Below, in pieces: positions 34,198 through 45,514 of a stretch of 64,000 nucleotides of DNA. The stretch comes from Camillea tinctor (taxonomy: Eukaryota > Ascomycota > Sordariomycetes > Xylariales > Xylariaceae), in NCBI GenBank assembly GCA_022578605.1, contig MU394162.1:1-64000 (forward strand), written 5' to 3'. Each line of letters opens with the position of its first letter. The first letter of the stretch is position 1. The notes beneath the pieces are model-generated. The model worked only from the letters and a program-made list of their open reading frames with translations, did no database searches and was not told the DNA's origin. Both the position numbers and the translations under genes were made by a program.

Positions 34198-35162
34198 ATG
34201 GAGTGGAAGAAAGACAACAAAACCTACCAGATCCTAAAAGCTGCTGAAGAGGGTGGTTACGGGGTGGTAGCACCCATAGCGTGAGTAGCTAGCTCAGCTT
34301 CCCCCTATTCCTATTGCACTTGTCATTCCCACCGCCCCTCCCCCTTTCTATTCTCCGCCATTCCCGCACTAACACCCATCCCAGTTACAACATCGAGTGC
34401 ATCCTAGCCTTCGTCCGCGCTGCGGAAGCCAAGCGCTCGCCCCTGATCCTCCAAGTATTCCCTTGGGCCATAACCTTCAGCTCGGGCCTGCTCATCCACG
34501 CGGCCGCGCACGCCGCGCGCAGCGCCAGCGTGCCCATCGCGATCCACCTCGACCACGCGCAGGACGAGGCGCTGATCCGGCACGCGGCCGACGCGCTGCC
34601 CTTCGACTCCATCATGGTGGACATGTCGCACCACGAGATGGCCGAGAACCTGGCGCGCACGCGCGAGCTGGTCGCGTACTGCAACGCCCGCCGCATCACC
34701 ACCGAGGCCGAGCCCGGCCGCATCGAGGGCGGCGAGGACGGCATCGCCGACACCGCGGACCTCGAGGGCGCCCTCACCACCGAGGACCAGGTCGACGACT
34801 TCCTCGCTACCGGCATCGACTTCCTGGCCCCGGCCTTCGGCAACGTGCACGGCGAGTACGGCGCCCGGGGCGCCGTGCTGGAGTACGAGCGCCTCGAGGC
34901 GGTAAGGCGCCGCGCCGATGGCCGTGTGCGCGTCGTGCTTCACGGCACTAATGATTTCCCCGAGGACGTCATGAAGAAGTGCATCGCCGGCGGCGTGTCC
35001 AAGGTCAACGTTAATAAGCTCGTGCTCGACGACTATCTAGCTCACCTCAAGGCAAAGGCCCCGACGGCGTCGCTGACGACGCTCATGGAGGAGGGCGTGA
35101 AGGAGATACAAAAGTTGGTGGAGTGGCAGATGGATGTGTGTGGGTCCACGGGGAAAGCCTGA
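34198..35162 (+). CDS. Class II (metal-dependent) ketose-bisphosphate aldolase
   Basis: Reversible aldol cleavage of a ketose (bis)phosphate to dihydroxyacetone phosphate plus an aldehyde. Two exons, 34198-34280 and 34385-35162 (intron 104 bp, GTGAGT donor, phase 2), give 286 residues, typical for the family. Expected residues are present: catalytic Asp and metal His in HLDHAQDEAL (D84, H85), MVDMSHHEMAEN, acidic TEAEPGRIEGGEDG, metal His in AFGNVHGEYG, metal His in VLHGTND, and the phosphate loop GGVSKVNVNK. No lesion is visible. Substrate cannot be read from sequence; such fungal paralogues are distinct from the glycolytic enzyme. Its position beside the kinase, isomerase and polyol-type dehydrogenase suggests a dedicated sugar-phosphate route (inference). 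Confidence 0.92.
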
Positions 35163-37923
35163 AAAAAAGGGAAAAAAAAGGGGGGGCGGAAGTGAGGGGG
35201 TGGAAGATCGAAACTTTGGTATATTTTGTACTAGTAACGAATTTTTCTTTTTCTTTTTTTGCCCCCATCTAACCATTCACATTCATAACGTCTTTTTTTG
35301 CGATGATTTCAAAATAATCAGTGCTTTGTTCTTGCGAATATAATTGCTAGAATGCGAGGTATGCCGTAGGTGCTAACTGGAGGTCACATACAATGTCCCC
35401 CAAGTATGGTACATATCTGACCACCATCATATCCATAATCTAGCTCTCACACTGTGCTAGATTATTGAGGACGGAGTAAAGAATAGCATTTTCGTTCTCT
35501 AATGTTACACGATAATATCAGGCTCAATACTCACAATTAAGGCCTACATCCTTTGGCTATTGCCTCGTGCCTCTAACAGCGACGCTACCCACATATGTGT
35601 CTCTCACGACTGCCGACGGAAAACAACCTGATTATCAGGCAACTTGTCCCTCTCCACATCCTCAGTTACTCCGCACCATCGTATGTGACCTGTCTCATGC
35701 CATTTTCCACCACGCAGTGCTAATCCCTGGCTCAGTGGAGCACGAGGAACCGAACCCCTGGCCACGAGGCCACGAGGAGGCGTTGGGGAAACTCCGTCCC
35801 ATCTGCCATCTCCATCCGATGCGATGATTACTCATGATATCTGACCAATTGTACGATAGCGCATGTCCTAGAAGAGTAATAAGTTTTCTCTGGTGTACAT
35901 GAGACAAGCGTCCGCGATGTGGGGGAAAAGTGGTAGCGTGGACTCGGGGTAACGATCCTGTTTGTATGTTTGGGTATCTAAGCTTTAGTTATGTTTTGTA
36001 TACATTTTTCACCTGTCCTAAGATCTCTAAGGCAAGTATAAAGAGGCCTAGGGCCGAGAATTAGAATTCTTCGGGTTAGGTTCTTACATAATTTGAATCT
36101 GTCGTAGGGTGTCATTTTGGTGGGTAAACTATTTTCAGTTTCTCCTCATACAAATCATACAATGGCATTCTTTTAGGGCCATAGAACGCCAGGCTGCACA
36201 TTAATGCTATAAAACTATATATTATTGGTTTATCTTCAAAAAGTAAAAGATGAGTACCACTATAATACTTTCGTAATATGAAACCCGCATCTATACCGGT
36301 CCGCAAGAGAATTGATACTAGATTTTGGTAAATCTAACCCCAAAATTAGATTTCAGCAAAGCTAGGCCCAGAAAAGACGCGCAATTCATCATAGTTTCCC
36401 TTCATTTTTCAACCCGGTAGTTTCACTGACGGGTGCAATAAGAAAAGTTCTCTCTCTTGCTAAGCGAAGACAAGGAAGAGGAAGACCTCCCTATAAAAAG
36501 CTTCATCATAAGTGAAAAGATTCTAAAAATAAAAGTTTTGTTAAGCCAAGAGTAAAGTGTGATTAGTCAGACTACAGAATAGGGAAAAGAGGAAAGTGAA
36601 GAGAATTCACCACCTACCCTCATCTCGAGACTCCTAGAAGCTGCCTACCTTAGGTGAACCGAAGTCCCGAGTGGAAAATCTCTCAAACCATATCTATTTA
36701 TATTAGTATTGATAGTATGTCACTTAGCAAATGATATTTAGGCATTTTAATGCCTTGTTGCAATGAATTTTCCTTGTCATATAACGCACTTACCTATTTA
36801 CCCCTTAGCTAGAAAATGGGCTCCGTATTGATAATGTTCAAAGAGTAAACACGTACGAATCTTGCCATACAGCATTTTCCCTTCCCTAATTCTCACCTGA
36901 AACATGATACATCCGAATAGATAGACACCTTTGAATATACTTATGACATGACTACCTATTACTTTTAGGGAATAATGAGGTAAGAAATTTCTTAGGTCTC
37001 AACTAACATATAAAAGATACGCCAGATACAATCGCTGGAGTTTATAATGAAGTATGAAGTGTCACTAACCTGAAATCTCATATTGTTGTTTCAAGCATGT
37101 CCTCTCTACATATATCAGACTGTCTGCAGAGATTCAGAAATTTAGTTCTCGCCTCTTTCTTCTATTACCATATATTTAAGAAGCAGTGTCAGAGGCTTTT
37201 ATAGGCCACGATCAAACGACATCTATCAAACTCAAGTTAGAGTAAAGCAAGCCTACTACATACCTATATATACAAAATGTCTAGTCTAAACCTTCTTTTT
37301 TATCCAACCAAAGGCTAGTCTCATTAAATTCATCATCCCCTCATCACCCCAGGGCTACATATTTGCCAAATCTTTTTGAACAAGACGAGAATAGTACATC
37401 GAAGACCGAAGATAAATCAATCTCCTCTAGTTAGTATAGGAATTCGAGATGTAGTACCATAATAATGCAAATTTGAAAGTGGGGTTATTTTACTATTTAG
37501 TACCTGATAGTCCGCCTCCCTCAATACCCAGCACCTGCCTCTAAGATGAGGTCGAAATAGTATCCCCGGATATTTATTCGTACCTAGGCGGAGGAATTAT
37601 TCATGGCTCATAGTAAGGCAAACCCGGTATAGGCGAAAGGATGGTAAGGACACAACCGTGAGAAAATCATCAAGTCGTCAAAGTCAAGGTGGACCAGAAG
37701 ACAGAATTAATAATTTGATTCAATATACGGTACTCACTAGAAATGCACCTTTGTCATTCATCGAATAGCAAAAGAACAAGAAATATTGAAAAATAAAATA
37801 AAAAGCAAAAAATAAACAATCAAACGCTTTATTTCTATTACACTCTATGATAGGTAGTGCTACAGGTATCAGAACATGTCCCTCCCTCACGGCAACTACA
37901 CCAGCGACAACGTCCCCTCCCCA
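35163..37923. other. Long intergenic region, no gene recognised
   Basis: About 2.76 kb without a supportable gene between the aldolase and the dehydrogenase. Composition is moderately AT-rich from 36,100 on. Short frames (around 35,567-35,907 and 36,112-36,306) show no family features. It may hold decayed remnants or regulatory sequence. Confidence 0.5.
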
Positions 37924-38851
37924 CTACCAAGCACCGACGATGCCCGCGATAGGAATGTCGATACCGGTAGTATACGTCGCCGTGTCGCTAAGCAAGTACA
38001 CATAAGCGCCGCCGAGCTCCTGCGGCAGAGCGAGGCGGGGCATTCCGCCGTAGTACTTCATCTTGGTGTCCCAGTCGAGGCTCGTCTCGACGTAGTAGGT
38101 GAGCGCAGTCTTGACGAAGCCGGGGGATATGCTGTTGACGCGGATGCCGTACTGGGCCCACTCCATGGCGAGGGTGTGCGTCATGTTGCGGACGGCGGCC
38201 TTGGTGCCGCCGTAGGGGGCCGAGGGCGCCGCGCGGTTGGGCCGGTACGACGTCATCGAGGCCGTGAACACGATCGACCCCCTGGTCTTGAGCTCGATGA
38301 ACTTGCGCGCCGCCGCCGTCGCGCAGATCCACGACCCCCGCACGTTGAGCTTGTACAGCGCCTCGAACTGCTCCATCGTGAAGTCCAGCGCCGGCTGGTG
38401 CTTCGTCGCCCCCGCGTTGGCGATCATCCCGTCGTACCGCCCCTTCACCGCGGCGATTTGGTCGATCGCCGCTTTCACGCTCTCCTCGCTCGTCACGTCC
38501 GTCTTGATGTACTCGAGCCGCCCCGGGTACCGCTTCGATAGCGCGGCGAAGTCCTCGCCTGGAGTCGAGATGTCGAGGGAGAACACGGCACCTGCCGAGT
38601 TGGCGAGGCAGACTTCGGCTAGGCCGAGACCGATTCCTTGGTTTGCGCCGGTGACTGGCGGAAGGGATGGGGATAAGCACTTTGGCCAGGAATAAGAGCT
38701 GTTTTATCAGGAGAAGCTTACTCGAGATGACTTTCTTGTCTAACGTTATCTGCCAGTTGTGGCCGGGCTGTGGGAGCGTGCTGGGATAGTTGTCGGCTAC
38801 CGTAGGAGCAGCATCGCTGCCCGTAGCAGATGATTCAGCAGTGGGTGACAT
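37924..38851 (-). CDS. Short-chain dehydrogenase/reductase, sugar-alcohol (sorbose reductase/arabinitol dehydrogenase-like) type
   Basis: NAD(P)-dependent oxidoreductase. Two exons, 38851-38722 and 38654-37924 (intron 67 bp, phase 1), give 286 residues. The junction completes the nucleotide-binding motif in SITGANQGIGLGLAEVCLA (TGxxxGxG). NAGA, the catalytic Ser in FTASMTSY, and Tyr/Lys in APYGGTKAAV follow, with the usual NSISPGFVKTAL and ending GIDIPIAGIVGAW. The 40-residue N-terminal extension and these motifs fit the fungal polyol/sugar reductase group (Sou1, D-arabinitol dehydrogenase relatives) from family knowledge; the exact substrate is not readable. A 36-bp tandem duplication lies just upstream. 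It is intact, unlike nearby kinase and isomerase genes. Confidence 0.92.
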
Positions 38852-38867
38852 TTTGTGTAGATAGCGA

Positions 38868-38939
38868 GGGAGATGTGATGTGAAGGTGTGTAAAGGGAGA
38901 CTCGGGAGATGTGATGTGAAGGTGTGTAAAGGGAGACTC
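38868..38939. repeat. 36-bp perfect tandem duplication in the SDR 5' flank
   Basis: Two adjacent identical 36-bp units (38868-38903 and 38904-38939), each beginning GGGAGATGTGATG, start 17 bp before the dehydrogenase ATG, so they lie in its leader or core promoter. Confidence 0.9.
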
Positions 38940-39898
38940 GGGAGAGAGAGATGGAGGATTAGAGACTTCGCAAGAGATGAAGTTCGACGGATGATTAATG
39001 GAAATGGTTGTGAGAAAGACACAAATCCTCTTTGCTACGTGCTTTTAAAGAGAGGGAAGAACACTATAGTAACACTATGATGCAAGAATTCCCTCGAACT
39101 ACCCAAACCATCCCCTTGACTCCCGTCATCCTTCCCGGGGTGCTCCATATATCTAGGTACTTACGGGTCCCAGCAGCCAACACACTAAGGACGCAACCAA
39201 GATTTCGTATGCTCTAGGGCCACTGTCGCATGATTCTTGCACTTCAGCACCAAGATATACCGCGTTACGGTACGTCCGGCGAGTTGGCCGGTGAATATAG
39301 TCGTGAGTAGTATGCAATGCTCTCGCGGGCGGGAGGATGTTGCCTCGAGTCGCGGGCACTCTCCCCGGATTATTTCCCTCTAGTCCCGCTCGGGGTGGAC
39401 TCTGAGCGCTGCAACGTTCTCAGCTGATGGCCGCGTCTCGATGCTACCGGGCGCTTACCTAACCTAACATTTATATGCGTGTTGGTGACCGGCGACATGG
39501 GTTGTCCCAACGAACAATACGCAGCTAACCCAAACCAGTTCTGAGAGAAACGAAGACCCAGTTCTGCCTCGTAAGATTATGCGGAGTCCCCATGGTGACC
39601 CCAAACACCGGCGTTCCCACCCCCATGGGCTTAGGCGACGGGGCTTCTCCGCGAAAATGACGTGAGGCGTCTTTTCTTAGGAATCATTATTTCCGATGGT
39701 GTTTTGGGGGAATGGTTCATAAGTCTGTCGTCGTTGATTATAAGCATAAGGCTCGCGATAAGACTTCGTTTTAATCGGGTGCACTTATAGAGAGTCTGAT
39801 CCTATACCTCGTTCCTGGCACCGGCAATCTCCAGTTTTCCGCAGCTCGAATCAAATTTTTCGAGGCGCCTCTTGAGAAACTTCAAACAGCCGTCTATC
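38940..39898. promoter_or_regulatory. Divergent promoter region between SDR and MFS transporter
   Basis: The dehydrogenase (minus) and the transporter (plus) are divergent, so about 1 kb is shared upstream sequence. Several CGG/CCG words occur (for example CCCCGG near 39,363), as zinc-cluster regulators often bind, but no site can be assigned. Confidence 0.45.
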
Positions 39899-41470
39899 AT
39901 GGGAAAGTCTGACACCAACCATGAACACGCCGAAGACATGGAGATAGAGGCGATTGAACAGCAGAAGCAGCAGCAAGAGCTGGTCGAGACGTATGTGCCC
40001 GATACCGAAGAGGAACGGAAGCTCGTCCGCAAGATCGATTTGTACCTGCTCCCTACGATGTGGTTGATGTATCTTCTCTCCTATATGGACAGGACCAAGT
40101 AAGCAGCGACATTCCCCTCTTTTAAACCAACTTTGCCGAAATTGAGGCTGACGCGAAAATAACAACACAGCATCGGAAATGCCAAAATCGCCGGTATGGA
40201 AGAAGACCTCCAATTGGACTCGAATAGATACTCTATTTCTTTGATAGTGTTCTTCATTGGTTATGTTCTTTGCGAGGTCCCGTCAAAGTAAGTATAAGTT
40301 TTTTTTCTTTCACTCACACCAGGATTTGATATTATCCTGCGTAGGGCGCCATATCGATACTAACAAATTAATAGCATGATTCTTGCTCGGACGAAGCCTT
40401 CCATATTCCTATCAACCATCATGTCATTATGGGGTATCGTGACAATTGCCATGGCTTGGGTTCCAAACTATCAAGCGCTAGTGGGCCTGCGAGTTGTGGT
40501 CGGTATCCTCGAGGCTGGTTTTGCGCCTGGTATGCTGTTGCTGCTGTCCAGTTGGTACAAGAAGTCGGAACAGAGCAAGCGCTTTGCTGTCTACATCTCT
40601 GCCGCGATTCTGTCTGGAGCCTTTGGTGGCCTCATTGCCGGTGCCATCACTTCTGGTCTGGATGGTGTACATGGTCTTGCCGGCTGGCGATGGCTTTTCA
40701 TCGTGGAAGGGGCTGCAACCACAGGGTGGTCGATTATCGCGGGCTTTATCCTTCCAGACTTCCCTGCCAACACCAAACGACTCACCGAGCGTGAACGCGA
40801 ACTTGCCATTCAGCGGCTGTTATCCGAACAGGTTTCAACAAACTCGGAAGACTCGCCCAAGCCAACACACCTGCAAGCCTTGAAGATAGCCTTGACCAAT
40901 TGGAGAGTGTGGCTCTTCGTAGTCGGGTATATGGCAGTGGTTGGTTCTTCGACCTTGTCCTATTTTTACCCAACCCTTGTTAACGGTCTCGGATATGATT
41001 CTCACCTGGCGCAGTATATGACCATTCCCATCTATATTGCGGCTTTTGTCTGCACCTTGATCACAGGAATTTTCATGGACAAACACCAGCAATGGCGTGG
41101 CGTAGTTCTAGGAGCCTGGATGAGTGTAGCAATGGTCTGCGCAATCATCACCTGCGCAGTGTATGACTTTAAGGCTCGGTATGCACTCTTGGTCATCATG
41201 GCTAGTGGGCTCTGGGCGTCCAACGGCTTATCACTTGCTTACGCTTCGTCCACTCTTGGCTCCATGCCAAACGAGATTCGTGCAATTGCCTTGGCGTTCA
41301 TTAACGCCATGGGAAACCTAGCCCAAATTTACGGCGCCTACCTATTCCCTTCGAGCGACAGCCCTAAATATCTGATGGGTTTTGGAGTTATCAGCGGCCT
41401 GTGCTTGACTGGCGTTATTTCTTACCTTTCTCTCCATGTTCTTCTTAGGAGATGGCCAGAACGGAGTTAG
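39899..41470 (+). CDS. MFS transporter, anion:cation symporter (Dal5/allantoate permease-like) family
   Basis: Plasma-membrane solute importer of the major facilitator superfamily. Three exons, 39899-40098, 40171-40287 and 40375-41470, give 470 residues. The acidic N-terminus leads to KIDLYLLPTMWLMYLLSYMDRTNIGNAK, split here by intron 1 after DRT (both introns phase 2, each rebuilding an Asn codon). This is the N-terminal signature of the fungal ACS group. About twelve hydrophobic segments follow, with the loop LTERERELAIQRL between the halves and MPNEIRAIALAFINAMGN in the C-half. The group carries organic anions, vitamins and amides rather than free polyols, so its tie to the neighbouring sugar genes is unproven. 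Divergent from the SDR. Confidence 0.93.
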
Positions 41471-42402
41471 TTACGGATACCCAAGAAGTATGAATTTTAG
41501 TATAGGATTGCAAGCGTATATGCCTTAAGGTGTAAGAGGCAGCGGGCCTGATTGTTTGGTGGGATCTCATGTTACTTTAATCAACTCTTATAGCGGCTGT
41601 TTTCAGCCAGGGCTCCTCTTGGTGGTGAGATCTATATAACTCACCATAGACATAGACTATATATCAAATACATTTGTCTACTTTCCCATCTCTACGTAAT
41701 ATACCTAGTTTTTAATGATTATTGATGGGTTTGCCGAACTAGTAACAATTGATAAGTTAGGTACCTAAATAGGCAAGTAGGTTATATATGATATTATAAC
41801 TTAGAGATTAACAATATGTTCTTGACAAATTGCATATAATAGTGTGTTAAGATCAATGTACGGGATGAGTGATTTAACTAAAAGCGATGTATTGATACAT
41901 ACATAATTATATATATGTACTTGTTAATATGTAAAGAGGTATACGATGAATCCTTCAAATCTAGAGTATAGAATATCACTTACCTAAACACCACACTCGC
42001 GATACCTGCTCAATATCTAATTAAATACTACTATGTACTAGTAAAGGATCACGGAGTTAACCGGTCGTATACTCTAGACACGGAGGAATGCGGCCGCTTC
42101 GACCCACTCCGGCCCAGGGGCACCCCTTCTCTCCTTGCATAGAGCCGTTAACTCCATACGCAGGATCACAACAGGGAAATCTATAACAGAGATAAAGGTA
42201 ATTCTCACCGGACCTCTGACTATGTAAATGTCGGTTTAACATAATACTATATAAAAACAAGATAAATATATAAATACTCGTGTGCTACACAAATCCGTGA
42301 CAATGGACGTTACCTATCTCAATGACAAGACCATCACCCCCCTTATCCATACACTTACCCGTCGAGTACCCCTAAGCATAGTTATACAACCCCCCACCCA
42401 CC
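41471..42402. other. Intergenic, AT-rich, no gene recognised
   Basis: 3' flank of the transporter and 5' flank of the reductase. TA-rich from 41,700 to 42,050, with words such as TTAGGTACCTAAATAGG near 41,757. Nothing coding seen. Confidence 0.55.
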
Positions 42403-43603
42403 ATGCCATCACCCGCCCCTCTAGTCCTCGTCACCGGCGCCAACGGCTACATCGGCGCCCGCACCGTAGCCGCCTTCCTCGCCGCGGGATGGCGCGTCCG
42501 AGGCACCGTGCGCTCCCTCTCCAGCCCAAGCGCGCAGTCCCTATCCGCACACCTCGCCTCCTCCATCGCGGCAGGTGATCTCGAGCTAACCAACGTACCC
42601 GACATCACCGCACCTGCGGCCTTCGACGCCGCCGTGCGGGGCGTGCGGTCCATCGCGCATCTGGCCACGCCAGTCGTGCTCAACGCCGCCGCCGGCGCAG
42701 AGACAGACGTGGAGTACATCATGGGCACCGCGGTGCAGGGCACGCTGTCGATCCTCGAGTCGGCGGTGCGGGAGGGAGAGTCACCAGCCAGCGCGGAGGG
42801 GCGAGGCGAAGAAGATGGGGGAACAGGCATCAGGAGCTTCGTCCTCATGTCCAGCATCGCGGCGATCCGGTCCTTCGCGCACGGCGGCGTCTTCACAGAG
42901 GCAGACTGGAACACCGAGGCCGAGGAGGCAGTCCGCGAGCTCGGCCCCGCTGCCCCCGTGGTCACCGTGTACACCGCGAGCAAAGTCGCCGCCGAGCGCG
43001 CGTTCTGGGATTTCGTGGAGAGGCGGGACCCTGGGTTTAGCGCTACGGCGCTGCATCCCGTGTACGTATATTTCCATCCCCTATTCCCCCCCCCCCCCTC
43101 CCCTCTCTCCCTTTTCCCTCAAGTACCACTGCTAACACGCCCCCAGCTGGACCGCCGGTCCCCCCCTCTTCCCACCCCCCACCTCCTCGCAAATCCCCGC
43201 CACAACGCGCTTCATCCACTCCCTCCTCTCCGGGTGCGCCCCTCCCCCGGGCCCCGCCGGGTACGGGTACCACGTCGACGTGCGCGACGTGGCGCGGGTT
43301 ATCTTCTGGGCGGCGACGCACGCGGAGACCGCGCACGGGCAGCGCTACATTCTCGGTGGCGGGGAGGGATGCTACGGGACGCCGGCGACGGCGGCGGCGG
43401 TGCTGCGGGGGGCGTATCCGGAGCGGCGGGGGACGATCTGGTTGGAGGGGGGCTGCGTGGAGAAGTCCGAGTGGGGGCGCGTGCCGCCGGAGGAGGAGAC
43501 GCGGATTGTGGGAGACAAGGCGGTGCGGGCGACGGGGCAGGGGTGGATAGGGTACGAGGCGATGGTGTTGGATGCGGCGAGGGTGTTTGAGGTTTTGCTG
43601 TGA
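42403..43603 (+). CDS. NAD(P)-dependent epimerase/dihydroflavonol-reductase-like protein
   Basis: Extended SDR family enzyme. Two exons, 42403-43061 and 43147-43603 (intron 85 bp, C-rich, phase 2), give 371 residues. The start carries the dinucleotide motif in LVLVTGANGYIGARTVAAFL (GxxGxxG) with RGTVRS after it. Catalytic Ser/Tyr/Lys are in FVLMSSIAAI and VYTASKVAAE. The N-terminal half resembles the GRE2/methylglyoxal and cinnamoyl-CoA reductase group. The C-terminus continues FHVDVRDVAR-like (HVDVRDVARVIFWA) to EVLL. A charged insertion (EGESPASAEGRGEEDGG) sits before the active-site Ser. GC content is much higher than in the flanks. Substrate unknown. Confidence 0.9.
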
Positions 43604-43875
43604 TGGTGGGGATGGTGATGGTTGGTGAATGTTGTTAGCTTTTATAGTATTCGAAGGGCTTTCCCCCGGACCTTGAGGACGCGCAATGATAATTACGGAC
43701 TACAGTATATGAGATATTCAGTCAAGTTTGATCTTAATTCATGACTAGCCGTATAGCTTGAATCTAAAACAATATAATAGTATGCATATGATCTGGTCCC
43801 CTAATCCTAACCTAAGCATGCACAAATGCATGAAGCGATAACCAAAACGCCGCGATGGTGCCCATGAAAAATACC
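43604..43875. other. Short convergent spacer
   Basis: Shared 3' flank of the reductase (plus) and the PHAF1-like gene (minus); nothing recognisable. Confidence 0.6.
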
Positions 43876-45514
43876 TTAATACACTGTGATGGCACTCACA
43901 TAGCCATTCTTCAGCACCTCGAAAACAAGACCTGGGAATCCATAGAGGGTAGTGGTCGAATCTTCGCTCCCGTCTAATTTCTTTGCCGCCATACCTCCAC
44001 TACTATCCTCCCAACCGCCCAAAAATTCGCAGCTGCTTCCAGGACTATCTCCCCATCCGCGATTAAGAACCATTCCTCGCTGTCGTCTCCTAGCATCCTC
44101 TTGTGATGCATATGTACTCTTCCACTCATCGCGCAAACGCTCCTCCATCTCATCAAATAGTGTCTCTGAGTCGATGACGGGGTCTGGGCCCAGATACGCA
44201 ATCTCCCAGCGGCAGCGGCGATGCCGGTTGAATGGATATGAGCCGGGTACGTTAGAATGAAGAACTAACTTGGTGGCGACCAATCTATCAGGGCTACTAT
44301 TTTTCAGTGGGTTTCCCCCTGCAGCATGGTCTCCGTTCGCATTTATCTGGCTTGGCGGCGTACGTGAGGGGGGTTGTGGGGGTGATACTAGGATATCGAA
44401 CCCCAAGTAAAAATAGTTGTAGAAGCATTCTCCGGTAACATTGCCAATAAAATCGTCCTCGATAACTTCGTCTTCAGAATCATCTGATCCCGTGTGCGCC
44501 GAGGACTGGTCCGTATCGGTAAGATCATCCGGGCGCCTGTAGTCGCCACCGATTGATCTCGACCTGCTATGGCTCGCTGTCCGTGTCTTGTGGATGTACA
44601 TCCTCTGGTCGTTTTTACGATATATTGCGTCTGGAGGACCCAACTCGGCTACCAGTTCTTGGGGCGTGGTTTCTCCAAGATTGATCCATGTCGAGGCGTT
44701 TGTCCATTTCTTGAACAACTGTAGCCGACCACCTCCATGTATCTTTACTAAAGATACTTCATCAGGGACGATCTCCTTGCTCTTGCTGAATAAGAAAGAC
44801 GACTTGACGCTCGGAAGAACCTCTGTCCATAATGTTTCTCGTGCATGAGTCCACGACTTCCCGCTGAAGACGGCAACAGAAGAGGCAATCTGGCTAGCGG
44901 ATGAAGATAAGAGAGACACCACGTCCTTATCTGGGGAGTAGGCTGAGGCGGGCAGAGGGAAACTGAAGGCCACGCCGGGGTATGAGAGGATATATGTGCC
45001 AACACCGTTCGTACTGTCCTGATCCGGGGGTATATACTCTCCGGCATAGGTAGGTCCGAACAGCCTGTGATAAACATTCTTAAATGCTGGACCAACAGCC
45101 GCTTCGCCACCAGCCCGAGGAGAGCCTAATATCCCTTGAGAGCTCGCGGGCTTGGATATGTCCTTGTCTTGGTAGGTAATGCGATTCTTGGTAAAGTCGA
45201 TGATCTCGATAAGGCGGAGGCGTTGTTCGGGGCCATCGAAACGTAGCCTAATACCGTTGGCAGGCAGGGTAAGGACTATTGGTTCGGTAACAGGCTGATC
45301 GGGGGAATAAACAAGGTCAAGTTTGAGAAAGCGCTGGGGTTCGGCCTTAAGCCTCGTTAGGATATCATGCAGAGATGCGCCGAGCACTGCGAGAATAATA
45401 GTTAGTAAGCAAAGACCTAGGTGATGGGTTTAAGTTCTAGAGGTTGGTGGTGAAGACAATACCGATGAATCCAAGGCCGACGTTCGGGTGTAGAGTGGCG
45501 GAGAAGAGAGACAT
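43876..45514 (-). CDS. PHAF1/UPF0183 family protein
   Basis: Fungal member of the UPF0183 (C16orf70/PHAF1) family, in animals linked to autophagic phagophore assembly. Two exons, 45514-45463 and 45386-43876 (intron 76 bp, phase 1), give 520 residues. The N-terminus reads MSLFSATLHPNVGLGFIVLG across the junction, followed by SLHDILTRLKAEPQRF, VYSPDQPVTEPIVLTLPANG and GIRLRFDGPEQRLRLIEI. Later family stretches are NVYHRLFGPTYAGEYIPP, YPGVAFSFPLP, LGETTPQELVAELGPPDAIY and NYFYLGFDILVSP. The C-terminus reads LYGFPGLVFEVLKNGYVSAI. A variable acidic, Ser/Asp-rich insert separates the last two blocks. Function in fungi is not established. Confidence 0.92.

Noticed and set aside
35720..35790. Possible tRNA-like sequence (GAACCGAACCCCTGG and CACGAGG repeats)
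   Set aside because: No consistent acceptor, D and anticodon stems could be drawn; only a short CCACGAGG repeat is real.
37876..38541. 221-codon plus-strand frame opposite the dehydrogenase
   Set aside because: Low-complexity shadow of the GC-rich SDR exon, no family features.
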